From the NCBI GenBank assembly GCA_964651445.1, contig CAZYYW010000034.1, positions 1 through 22,635 of the forward strand: a stretch of 22,635 bases of DNA, read 5' to 3'. A program made the position numbers and the translations under genes. The stretch's first letter is position 1, and every line of letters starts with the position of its first letter. The notes under the pieces were generated by a model, which was not told the DNA's origin, did no database searches, and worked only from the letters and a program-made list of their open reading frames with translations. The DNA comes from GCA-2746365 sp964651445. GTDB lineage: Bacteria > Pseudomonadota > Gammaproteobacteria > SZUA-229. This document shows positions 1 through 7,100 of this stretch, piece by piece.

Positions 1-52
1 CGTACAAGGATGTATGAAATACAGGTATTGTAGGAATAGATACCTGACTATT

Positions 53-128
53 AGGCCAGTGGCTCAATTGGTAGAGCAGCGGTCTCCAAAACCGCAGGTT
101 GGGGGTTCGAGTCCCTCCTGGCCTGCCA
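53..128 (+). tRNA. tRNA-Trp (anticodon CCA)
   Basis: A 76-nt cloverleaf with the 3' CCA encoded at 126-128. The acceptor stem AGGCCAG (53-59) pairs with CTGGCCT (118-124), the discriminator base is G125, and the anticodon CCA is at 86-88 in the loop CTCCAAA. The T-arm GGTTCGAGTCC is intact. The gene sits 42 bp upstream of secE, the usual place for tRNA-Trp between tuf and secE in Pseudomonas-like gammaproteobacteria, so it is probably co-transcribed with secE-nusG and released by processing. The 52 bp to its left show no gene. Confidence 0.97.
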
Positions 129-170
129 AATTTAACCCGTAGGTAAGACTATGGGGGGGCAGGTGGTTAG

Positions 171-548
171 ATGGTCGCTAAGACCGAAGAAGTTGTTTCA
201 AACCCGTTTGATACATTCAAACTGTTGTTGGCAGTCGTCATACTAATACTCGGTATTGTTGGCTTCTATTATTACGAAGCAGAGTCAACACTTTATCGTG
301 TACTGGGTGTGGTGTTTGCCTCGATGGTGGCTATTGCCATCAGTTCGACAACAACGATGGGGCAAAACCTCATTGGTTTTGGTCGTGAGGCACGCATGGA
401 AGTGCGTAAAGTGGTATGGCCGACACGTCAAGAAACAGTGCAAACAACCTTTATGGTACTGGTTGCCGTTATTATTATTGGTATCTTCCTCTGGTTGATT
501 GATATGGTGCTAGCGGAAATTATCCAAATGATTACGGGAGGCGGGTAG
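171..548 (+). CDS. secE: Preprotein translocase subunit SecE
   Basis: SecE is the small essential clamp subunit of the inner-membrane SecYEG protein-export channel. The 125-residue product has three hydrophobic segments (about residues 16-34, 38-58 and 92-116), as in the three-span E. coli form of 127 residues. The family signature is in the amphipathic stretch before the last span: EARMEVRKVVWPTRQET, where the VWPTR core contacts SecY. The ATG start has a purine-rich AGGTGG 4 bp upstream; this is close but acceptable. The neighbours, tRNA-Trp before and nusG 3 bp after, are the standard arrangement. Nothing is unusual in length or composition. Confidence 0.97.
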   Translation: MVAKTEEVVSNPFDTFKLLLAVVILILGIVGFYYYEAESTLYRVLGVVFASMVAIAISSTTTMGQNLIGFGREARMEVRKVVWPTRQETVQTTFMVLVAVIIIGIFLWLIDMVLAEIIQMITGGG

Positions 549-551
549 CGA

Positions 552-1085
552 ATGGCTAAGCAATGGTACGTGGTACACGCTTACTCAAATTTTGAAGGCA
601 AAGTGAAGGTTTCGTTAATGGAGCACGCTCGTCTTGCTGGCATGGAAGACATGTTTGGCGAGATTTTGATACCAACAGAAGAAGTTGTTGAAATCAGAGA
701 TGGCGTAAAACGTCGATCAGAGCGTAAGTTTTTCCCAGGCTATGTACTGGTTGAAATGGAAATGAATGACGAGACCTGGCACCTAGTAAAAGATGTGCCT
801 AAAGTAATGGGTTTTATTGGCGGCACCAAAGACAAGCCAGCACCGATTACGGAAAAAGAAGCAATGAATATTATCAACGCCGTGGCAGAAGGCGTTGAGA
901 AACCAAAACCAAAAGTTTTGTATTCGCCTGGTGAAGTGGTACGTGTTACCGACGGGCCATTCAATGACTTTAATGGTGTGGTAGAAGAAGTTGATTATGA
1001 CCGTAATCGTTTGAAAGTTGCGGTTCTGATCTTTGGTCGTTCGACACCGGTTGAGCTTGAATTTAGCCAGGTAGAGAAGGGTTAA
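552..1085 (+). CDS. nusG: Transcription termination/antitermination factor NusG
   Basis: NusG binds the RNA polymerase clamp, suppresses pausing and links polymerase to Rho or to ribosomal protein S10. The 177-residue product has an N-terminal NGN domain (about residues 1-120: KQWYVVHAYS at the start, FFPGYVLVEM in the core) and a C-terminal KOW domain (about 125-177: GEVVRVTDGPFNDFNGVV, then an acidic end). Its length matches E. coli NusG (181). The start lies 3 bp after the secE stop with GGAGG at 537-541 inside secE, so the two genes are translationally close. The 174-bp gap after it separates it from the rplK transcript region. Confidence 0.98.
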   Translation: MAKQWYVVHAYSNFEGKVKVSLMEHARLAGMEDMFGEILIPTEEVVEIRDGVKRRSERKFFPGYVLVEMEMNDETWHLVKDVPKVMGFIGGTKDKPAPITEKEAMNIINAVAEGVEKPKPKVLYSPGEVVRVTDGPFNDFNGVVEEVDYDRNRLKVAVLIFGRSTPVELEFSQVEKG

Positions 1086-1111
1086 AATATCGTTTTAAGT
1101 TGGCAGTTATT

Positions 1112-1151
1112 AGTTTGCAGTTAAGAGCGTTTTTTATGTTTACTGCAAACT
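1112..1151 (+). repeat. 10-bp perfect inverted repeat after nusG
   Basis: AGTTTGCAGT (1112-1121) and its exact complement ACTGCAAACT (1142-1151) flank a 20-nt loop. No T-run follows the right arm, so it is not a standard intrinsic terminator. It could be an RNA processing or stabilising hairpin, or part of a control region before rplK. The arms are clear; the role is unknown. Confidence 0.55.
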
Positions 1152-1211
1152 GGCAACGCTTATGTGTGTGAAGTCAGCGTTTTAAAGCGCAGATTTATTT
1201 TTTAATGAAAA

Positions 1212-1250
1212 CGGGGAGCCCGAATCGAGTACGGCGTTTGCACCCGGGAG
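1212..1250 (+). promoter_or_regulatory. Candidate L1-binding leader of rplKA
   Basis: The 48 bases before rplK can fold into two short helices with an asymmetric internal loop. CGGG (1212-1215) pairs with CCCG (1243-1246), and CCG (1220-1222) pairs with CGG (1232-1234). The outer helix reaches the first base of the GGGAG ribosome-binding site (1246-1250). In bacteria, L1 represses translation of its own L11-L1 mRNA by binding a mimic of its rRNA site in this position. The fold and placement are seen in the sequence; assignment to L1 is inference. Confidence 0.4.
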
Positions 1251-1259
1251 AGTAAAAAC

Positions 1260-1694
1260 ATGGCTAAAAAAGTCGATGCGTATATCAAGTTGCAGGTACC
1301 TGCAGCTGAAGCGAATCCAAGTCCACCGGTTGGTCCTGCATTGGGTCAGCACGGTGTCAACATTATGGAATTTTGTAAGGCATTTAATGCCAAGACACAG
1401 GGCATGGAAAAAGGCATGCCTATTCCTGTTGTTATTACCGTCTATAGTGACAAAAGTTTCACCTTTATCACCAAAACACCGCCAGCTTCCGTGTTGCTGA
1501 AAAAAGCAGCCGGTATTCCAAAAGGCAGTGGTGAGCCCCATACCAACAAAGTAGGCAAAGTTAATCGCGCGCAATTGGAAGAAATTGCAACAACAAAAAT
1601 GCCCGATTTAACCGCAGCCGATATGGATGCCGCGGTGCGTACTATTGCGGGCAGTGCGCGCAGCATGGGCATTGAAACAGAGGGTGTGAAGTAA
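1260..1694 (+). CDS. rplK: 50S ribosomal protein L11
   Basis: L11 forms the stalk base of the large ribosomal subunit and contacts the GTPase-associated region of 23S rRNA. The 144-residue product (E. coli 142) begins MAKKVDAYIKLQVPA and has the proline-rich N-terminal hinge PSPPVGPALGQHGVNIM (residues 21-37), where thiostrepton-type drugs act in the family. The C-terminal RNA-binding domain ends in the family motif RSMGIE. The start is set by GGGAG at 1246-1250. The stop TAA overlaps the rplA start by one base (TAATG), so translation of the two genes is probably coupled. Confidence 0.98.
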   Translation: MAKKVDAYIKLQVPAAEANPSPPVGPALGQHGVNIMEFCKAFNAKTQGMEKGMPIPVVITVYSDKSFTFITKTPPASVLLKKAAGIPKGSGEPHTNKVGKVNRAQLEEIATTKMPDLTAADMDAAVRTIAGSARSMGIETEGVK

Positions 1695-2386
1695 TGGCTA
1701 AGTTATCTAAGCGTAATAAAGCGATCAATGAAAAAATTGATAAAGAAAAAGTTTATTCGATGGAAGAAGCGCTGACGTTGTTGAAAGAAGTATCGACCGT
1801 TAAATTTATGGAGTCTGTTGATATCAGTGTAAACCTCGGCGTTGATCCCAAGAAAAGTGATCAGGTGGTTCGTGGTGCAACAGTATTGCCAAACGGCAGT
1901 GGTAAAAACGTTCGCGTTGCTGTTTTCACCGATGGTGATAATGCAAAAGCGGCAAAAGAAGCCGGTGCCGACATCGTAGGCATGGATGATCTTGCTGCTG
2001 AAGTTAAAAAAGGCATTATGGATTTTGATGTTGTTATTGCGTCACCAGACGCAATGCGTGTGGTGGGTCAACTGGGTCAGATTCTTGGGCCGCGTGGTTT
2101 AATGCCAAACCCTAAAGTTGGCACTGTAACGCCAGATGTCGCTGCTGCTGTTAAAAATGCCAAGTCTGGTCAGGTGCGTTACCGCGTAGACAAGGCAGGT
2201 ATTATTCACTGTTCTGTAGGCGTGGTTAAATTTGACGTGCCACAGCTAAAGGAAAACATTGAGAGCTTGATCGCTGATTTGCTTAAAGCAAAACCAGTGG
2301 CAGCAAAAGGTGTTTTTATTAAGAAAATTTCTCTCTCAACAACCATGGGCCCCGGCTTGCTTGTTGATCAGTCTGCTTACGCATAA
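1694..2386 (+). CDS. rplA: 50S ribosomal protein L1
   Basis: L1 forms the mobile L1 stalk that helps release deacylated tRNA from the E site, and represses the L11-L1 message. The 230-residue product (E. coli 234) contains the family core GQILGPRGLMPNPKVGTV near residues 128-145 and the N-terminal segment MAKLSKRNKA. The start codon overlaps the rplK stop; GAGGG at 1680-1684 is the likely ribosome-binding site. After the stop there is a 371-bp gap containing the L10 leader, so rplJL can be controlled separately from rplKA. Confidence 0.98.
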   Translation: MAKLSKRNKAINEKIDKEKVYSMEEALTLLKEVSTVKFMESVDISVNLGVDPKKSDQVVRGATVLPNGSGKNVRVAVFTDGDNAKAAKEAGADIVGMDDLAAEVKKGIMDFDVVIASPDAMRVVGQLGQILGPRGLMPNPKVGTVTPDVAAAVKNAKSGQVRYRVDKAGIIHCSVGVVKFDVPQLKENIESLIADLLKAKPVAAKGVFIKKISLSTTMGPGLLVDQSAYA

Positions 2387-2410
2387 GGCGTAGGCAACTA
2401 ATGTAGTCGT

Positions 2411-2450
2411 GCTGCTTGGGTTACGCTGAAAAACAGCGAACCCAAGCAGC
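2411..2450 (+). repeat. Long hairpin in the rplA-rplJ gap
   Basis: GCTGCTTGGGTT (2411-2422) pairs perfectly with AACCCAAGCAGC (2439-2450). Inside it CGCTG (2424-2428) pairs with CAGCG (2434-2438), leaving a five-A loop and one bulged A at 2423. That makes 17 base pairs. The following bases (AATAACGACA) contain no T-run, so it is not a classical terminator. A stable double-stranded RNA of this kind may be an RNase III cut site or a 3'-end protector for the rplKA message; that role is inferred. Confidence 0.8.
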
Positions 2451-2473
2451 AATAACGACAAAAGAATTTATTG

Positions 2474-2496
2474 TTGTTCTCGATACTTGAGAACAA
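2474..2496 (+). repeat. 8-bp hairpin upstream of the L10 leader
   Basis: TTGTTCTC (2474-2481) and GAGAACAA (2489-2496) are exact complements around a 7-nt loop. There is no T-run after it. As a DNA palindrome it could also be a protein site. It lies 24 bp after the long hairpin and before the L10 leader; the function is unknown. Confidence 0.5.
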
Positions 2497-2544
2497 TGGT
2501 GGAGATTTGACAGCCGAGTAAGTGTGAAAACACAACGGTGTCGT

Positions 2545-2645
2545 CAGAGACCGTAGGTGCAAATAATTTGGATGTGTCCAGAGAAGTTTGCTTAATTTCC
2601 TACGTAGATGGTGAAGCCTGCCTTGAAGTTTAAGACGGGCGCACC
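2545..2645 (+). promoter_or_regulatory. L10 leader (autoregulatory RNA of rplJL)
   Basis: The stretch resembles the E. coli rplJ leader core: GACCGTAGG, then a stem-loop, then CCTACGTAGATGGTG. CGTAGG (2552-2557) pairs with CCTACG (2599-2604). Within it GCAAA (2559-2563) pairs with TTTGC (2587-2591), and TGGA (2569-2572) pairs with TCCA (2577-2580). A second helix, GCCTG (2616-2620) with CGGGC (2636-2640), follows. In the known system the L10(L12)4 complex binds the kinked helix and blocks rplJ translation. The boundaries given are approximate. Confidence 0.75.
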
Positions 2646-2757
2646 AAAAATGGGTCGCGTATGTTGCGTGTCCTATATAACTTGGCTGAGTTAATAATTG
2701 TGTCGCCATGCATTTTGCACGGTAAATTGTTAGCACAGCTTTAACAGGAGAGCTAAA

Positions 2758-3288
2758 GTGGCACTAAATCTTATAGCTAAGAAAGCTATTGTCGCTGAAG
2801 TTTCTACAATTGCCGCCAGTGCGCTTTCAGCCGTAGCAGCTGAATATCGTGGTATTACAGTAGTCGACATGACTGAATTACGTGCCAAAGCACGTGAAGA
2901 AGGTGTTTACCTGAAAATCGCGAAAAACTCACTGGTTAAACGTGCAGTTGAAGGTACAGAGTTCGAGTGTATGCAGGATGAACTGAAGGGGCCGCTTATT
3001 ATGGCGTTCTCGAAGGACGATCCAGGTGCAGCTGCTCGACTTATAGCCGGTTTTTCAAAAGATAACGACAAACTAATCGCCAAAGTAATTGCTATTGGCG
3101 GTGAAGTTTTACCTATCGAACAACTAGAAGCATTATCTAAACTGCCGACACGTGATCAAGCGATTGCATTGTTGATGGCTGTGATGAAAGCACCTAGTGA
3201 AAAATTGGTTCGTACTATCAATGAAGTGCCTGGAAAATTGGTTCGTACAGTAGCTGCTGTGCGTGAGCAAAAGCAGGCCAGTGCGTAA
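2758..3288 (+). CDS. rplJ: 50S ribosomal protein L10
   Basis: L10 anchors the L7/L12 dimers to the ribosomal stalk base. The 176-residue product (E. coli 165) starts MALNLIAKKAIVAEV, has the rRNA-binding N-terminal domain (about residues 1-130) and ends in the long helix that holds L12 dimers (about 135-176). The start is GTG, supported by AGGAG at 2746-2750 with 7-bp spacing and by alignment of the N terminus with the family. The helix contains the protein repeat KLVRT twice, 11 residues apart. It is encoded by a 15-nt identical repeat (3201-3215 and 3234-3248), which reflects normal family structure. It is probably co-expressed with rplL under L10 feedback. Confidence 0.98.
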   Translation: MALNLIAKKAIVAEVSTIAASALSAVAAEYRGITVVDMTELRAKAREEGVYLKIAKNSLVKRAVEGTEFECMQDELKGPLIMAFSKDDPGAAARLIAGFSKDNDKLIAKVIAIGGEVLPIEQLEALSKLPTRDQAIALLMAVMKAPSEKLVRTINEVPGKLVRTVAAVREQKQASA

Positions 3289-3289
3289 G

Positions 3290-3344
3290 CACTAGTGTAT
3301 AAAAACACTGGTGTATAAAAACCGCTGGTGTGTAAAAACATTGG
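3290..3344 (+). repeat. 16-17-bp tandem repeat between rplJ and rplL
   Basis: The units are CACTAGTGTATAAAAA (3290-3305), CACTGGTGTATAAAAA (3306-3321) and CCGCTGGTGTGTAAAAA (3322-3338), followed by a decayed partial unit CATTGG. This gives about 3.4 copies. It fills part of the 123-bp rplJ-rplL gap, just after the rplJ stop. Copy number may vary between strains by slippage. No function is evident. Confidence 0.75.
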
Positions 3345-3411
3345 CATGGCGTAGAAGCTGACGCTTTACATTTAATTATTAACTTTAAAATTTAACAATC
3401 TGGAGAATACC

Positions 3412-3786
3412 ATGGCTGTTTCTAAAGACGATATTCTGGAAACTATTTCCAACATGTCTGTAATGGAAGTTGTAGATCTTATTTCTGCAATGGAAGAAAA
3501 ATTTGGCGTATCTGCAGCAGCTGCTGTAGCTGCTGCTCCTGCTGCTGGCGACGCTGGCGCTGAAGCTGCTGTCCAAGATGAGTTTGACGTTGTCTTCACT
3601 GGCTACGCTGAGAACAAGGTAGCAGCAATTAAAGCTGTTCGTGCGATTACAGGTCTTGGCCTGAAAGAAGCAAAAGATGCAGTTGAAAGTGCACCAACCG
3701 TTCTTAAAGAAGCGGCTTCTAAATCTGAAGCTGAAGACATTAAAAAGCAGCTTGAAGAAGCTGGCGCAACTGTCGAGCTTAAATAG
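3412..3786 (+). CDS. rplL: 50S ribosomal protein L7/L12
   Basis: L7/L12 is the multicopy acidic stalk protein that recruits elongation-factor GTPases. The 124-residue product (E. coli 121) has an N-terminal dimerisation helix pair (about residues 1-33), an alanine-rich flexible hinge (about 34-55) and the globular C-terminal domain with the family core KVAAIKAVRAITGLGLKEAK (residues 66-85). The start is fixed by GGAG at 3402-3405, 6 bp from the ATG. The gap to rplJ carries a small tandem repeat and the gap to rpoB an attenuator-like hairpin, so this gene can be made in excess of rpoB. Confidence 0.98.
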   Translation: MAVSKDDILETISNMSVMEVVDLISAMEEKFGVSAAAAVAAAPAAGDAGAEAAVQDEFDVVFTGYAENKVAAIKAVRAITGLGLKEAKDAVESAPTVLKEAASKSEAEDIKKQLEEAGATVELK

Positions 3787-3856
3787 AGGCATCGCGCTGA
3801 GCTCGATAGCCCCCCATGAAAGACTTATAGGGGTTGGCGATATCAGCGGCAGGGTA

Positions 3857-3908
3857 GGCTGGAAGCACTGTTTACAAGTTTACTTGTGACAGTGTTTCCC
3901 GGCCTTTT
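3857..3908 (+). terminator. Attenuator-like terminator between rplL and rpoB
   Basis: GGCTGGAAGCACTGT (3857-3871) pairs with ACAGTGTTTCCCGGCC (3889-3904), with G-U pairs and one bulge. A second perfect inner stem, ACAAGT (3874-3879) with ACTTGT (3882-3887), caps it. TTTT follows at 3905-3908 and the next bases are pyrimidine-rich. The stem is strong and the T-run short, which fits partial termination: some transcripts stop after rplL and some read into rpoBC. It could also serve as a processing site. Confidence 0.65.
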
Positions 3909-4018
3909 CCTGTTTCTGCCAACAAATTTGAGTGCGAAAACAGGTGCGAAATTGTTCGTACAAGAAGATTAGACGACTGCAGAGCAATAAATTGCTTGCT
4001 TAATACAAGCAAAAGCCA

Positions 4019-4048
4019 TTGTCTGATTATTAAAATTTAGATTATAAG
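4019..4048 (+). promoter_or_regulatory. Candidate internal promoter for rpoBC
   Basis: A -35-like TTGTCT (4019-4024) is separated by 18 bp of AT-rich DNA from a -10-like TATAAG (4043-4048). Transcription would start about 50 bp before the rpoB ATG. The -35 match is modest (4 of 6). A weak rpoB promoter in this gap is known in E. coli, which is indirect support only. Confidence 0.35.
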
Positions 4049-4107
4049 AAAATAGCTTCTGCATTTTCTATATACCGTCCATTAATGGACATAAACGAGG
4101 ATTACTG

Positions 4108-7100
4108 ATGACATACTCTTTTACCGAGAAAAAACGACTCCGCAAGGATTTCGGTAAGCGTCCACCTGTGCTGGACGTTCCCTTTTTGTTATCAATGCAA
4201 ATTGATTCATTCCGTGGTTTTTTACAATCGGATAAAATCGCTGCGCAACGAGCCACTACTGGCTTACAGGGTGCTTTTGAATCAGTATTTCCCATTATTA
4301 GTTATTCGGGTCATGTGAAGTTACAGTTTGTTGAATACAAACTGGGTAAACCCGTATTTGATGTTAAAGAATGTCAATTACGTGGCATGACTTATGCTGC
4401 ACCATTGCGTGTTATTTTGCGCCTTGAGATTTTCGATAAAGAAAAGAAAAAGCAGACCACGCCAAAAGAAGTAAAAGAGCAGGAAGTCTTTATGGGCGAA
4501 ATGCCTTTAATGACAGACAATGCTACTTTTGTTATCAATGGTACTGAGCGTGTTATCGTGTCTCAGTTACACCGTTCACCCGGTGTATTGTTTGACCACG
4601 ATAAAGGCAAAACGCATTCATCCGGCAAGATTTTATATTCTGCCCGGGTTATTCCTTACCGTGGTTCATGGTTGGATTTTGAGTTTGATCCAAAAGATAG
4701 CTTGTTCGTGCGTATTGACCGTCGTCGTAAATTACCGGCGTCAATTTTGCTGCGTTCATTGGGTTACAACAACGAAGAAATTCTTGATATTTTCTTCGAC
4801 CAAATTGATTACAGCTTTACCAAGGACGGCGTCAGTTTTGATTTGGTACCTGAACGTCTGCGTGGTGATACTGCCAGTTTTGATATTACTGCTGGCAAAG
4901 AAGTCATCGTCGAAACCGGTAAGCGTGTGACCATGCGTCACATCAAAATACTGGAAAAGAAAAAGGTCAAAAAACTGAATGCGCCGCTGGATTATCTGGT
5001 AGGCAAGATTTTAGCAAAAGATCTCATCGATGAAGAAACCGGTGAAGTCATGGTGCCAGCGAATGCTGAATTTACCGAAGAGCTGATTGCTTTCGTACAA
5101 GAAAAAGGCATTAAGACGGTGCCTGTTATTTACACCAATGACCTTGATACAGGTCCGTTTATTTCCAATACGCTGGCGGTTGATAGCACCACTACCAAAC
5201 TGGAAGCGCAGGTAGAAATTTACCGCATGATGCGCCCAGGTGAGCCACCAACAAAAGATGCCGCAGAGAACCTGTTTAATAATCTGTTCTTCGCCGCAGA
5301 GCGTTATGATATTTCCAAAGTAGGTCGCATGAAGTTCAATCGTCGCATGCGCCGTGACTCATCTGAAGGCCCAGGCGTATTGTATGATTCACGTCATTTC
5401 GGCAACCGTAAAGATGAATATGCCAAACAACTGTGTGAAACATTGGGTGAAACTTCCGATATTATTTCGGTAATGAAAGAACTGCTGGATATTCGCAACG
5501 GTAATGGCACTGTCGATGACATCGATCACCTCGGTAATCGCCGTATTCGCAGTGTTGGCGAAATGGCTGAAAATGTTTTCCGCGTCGGTTTAGTGCGTGT
5601 TGAACGTGCGGTTAAAGAACGTTTAACCACCGCTGAGCAAGATGGTTTAATGCCACAGGAATTAATTAATGCGAAGCCAGTGGCTGCCGCGGTCAAAGAA
5701 TTCTTTGGTTCCAGCCAACTGTCTCAGTTTATGGATCAGAACAATCCATTGTCAGAAGTTACTCACAAACGTCGTATTTCTGCGTTAGGCCCAGGCGGTT
5801 TAACACGTGAACGCGCTGGCTTTGAAGTTCGTGACGTACATCCAACGCACTACGGTCGTGTTTGTCCGATTGAGACACCGGAGGGACCGAACATTGGTCT
5901 GATTAACTCCCTGTCTGTCTATGCCCGTACCAATGATTACGGCTTTTTAGAAACGCCTTACCGTAAAGTTATAAAAGGTGTCGCAACCACAGAGATTGAT
6001 TACCTGTCTGCTATTGAAGAAGGCATGTTTGTCATCGCACAAGCGAATGCCACCATGACCGACAAGGGCAAACTGACTGATGAACTGGTGTCCTGTCGTC
6101 ATATGAATGAATTTTCATTATCACCGCCAGCGGACGTGCAGTACATGGATGTCTCGCCAAGACAAATTGTATCGGTTGCGGCTTCATTAATTCCGTTTTT
6201 GGAACATGACGATGCTAACCGCGCCTTGATGGGTTCCAACATGCAACGTCAAGCGGTGCCAACGTTACGTGCTGACAAACCTTTAGTCGGTACTGGCATG
6301 GAACGCGCTGTTGCTCATGATTCAGGGGCTTCAGTTATTGCTATACGGGGTGGTTTAATTGACTCTGTTGATTCTGGCCGTATCGTTATTCGTGCCCACG
6401 ATGACGAAGCTGCAGACGGTGCTACCGGTGTTGATATATACAACCTGACCAAGTACACCCGTTCTAACCAGAACACCTGCATTAACCAACGTCCATTGGT
6501 TAAAATCGGTGACTCTGTGCAACGTGGTGACATCATTGCCGATGGCCCGTCCACCGATATGGGTGAGCTGGCACTGGGTCAAAACATGCTGGTCGCGTAC
6601 ATGGCATGGAACGGTTACAACTTTGAGGATTCCATTATTATCTCTGAGCGTGTGGTGGAAGAAGATCGTTACACCACCATCCACATTCAGGAATTAAGCA
6701 GTGTCGCACGTGACACTAAACTGGGATCTGAAGAAATCACCGCTGATATTCCGAATGTTAGCGAAAGCCTGTTGTCTAAACTCGATGAGTCTGGCGTGGT
6801 TTATGTTGGTGCTGAAGTCAGCCCCGGTGACATTCTAGTTGGCAAGGTTACACCCAAAGGTGAAACCCAGCTAACCGCAGAAGAAAAACTACTGCGTGCT
6901 ATCTTTGGTGAAAAAGCCTCTGATGTGAAAGATTCTTCATTGCGTGTAGGTGCTAGCACCTACGGTACCGTAATTGGTGTTCAGGTATTCACTCGTGACG
7001 GCGTCGATAAAGACAAACGTGCGATGGAAATCGAAGAAGAAGAAGTTGCATCGGTGAAAAAAGATGTCGATGCACAATGGCGCATTATTGAACGTGATCT

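Larger units (their letters stand above)
2387..2757 (+). other. rplA-rplJ intergenic region
   Basis: This 371-bp stretch has no believable protein gene. In order it holds a 40-nt near-perfect hairpin, a second 8-bp hairpin, the L10 leader and the rplJ ribosome-binding site AGGAG at 2746-2750. E. coli has a promoter in this gap. I found a -35-like TTGACA after the second hairpin but no good -10 at the right distance, so I do not call a promoter here. Confidence 0.7.
3787..4107 (+). other. rplL-rpoB intergenic region
   Basis: This 321-bp stretch has no protein gene. It holds a C-run/G-run element (3811-3815 with 3830-3833) that could pair weakly, the strong attenuator-like hairpin at 3857-3904, a candidate promoter at 4019-4048, a 7-bp AT-rich hairpin (AGAAAAT 4047-4053 with ATTTTCT 4063-4069), and the rpoB ribosome-binding site GAGG at 4097-4100. 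The layout matches the E. coli gap, where an attenuator and RNase III processing lower rpoBC expression relative to rplL. Confidence 0.65.

Noticed and set aside
1182..1574. Open frame of 130 codons on the - strand over rplK
   Set aside because: It is antisense to the well-conserved rplK frame, with no family features.
2398..2736. Open frame of 112 codons on the - strand in the rplA-rplJ gap
   Set aside because: It lies across the RNA hairpins and the L10 leader, has no recognisable domain and reads antisense to the operon.
3290..3344. Tandem repeat as a short CRISPR array
   Set aside because: Units are directly joined with no spacers, and no cas gene is present.
3385..3792. Open frame of 135 codons on the - strand over rplL, rich in S, F and C
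   Set aside because: It is the mirror of the alanine-rich rplL coding sequence; composition explains it.
5701..5790. Possible rifampicin-resistance change in rpoB
   Set aside because: The residues matching E. coli D516, H526 and S531 are all of the sensitive type.
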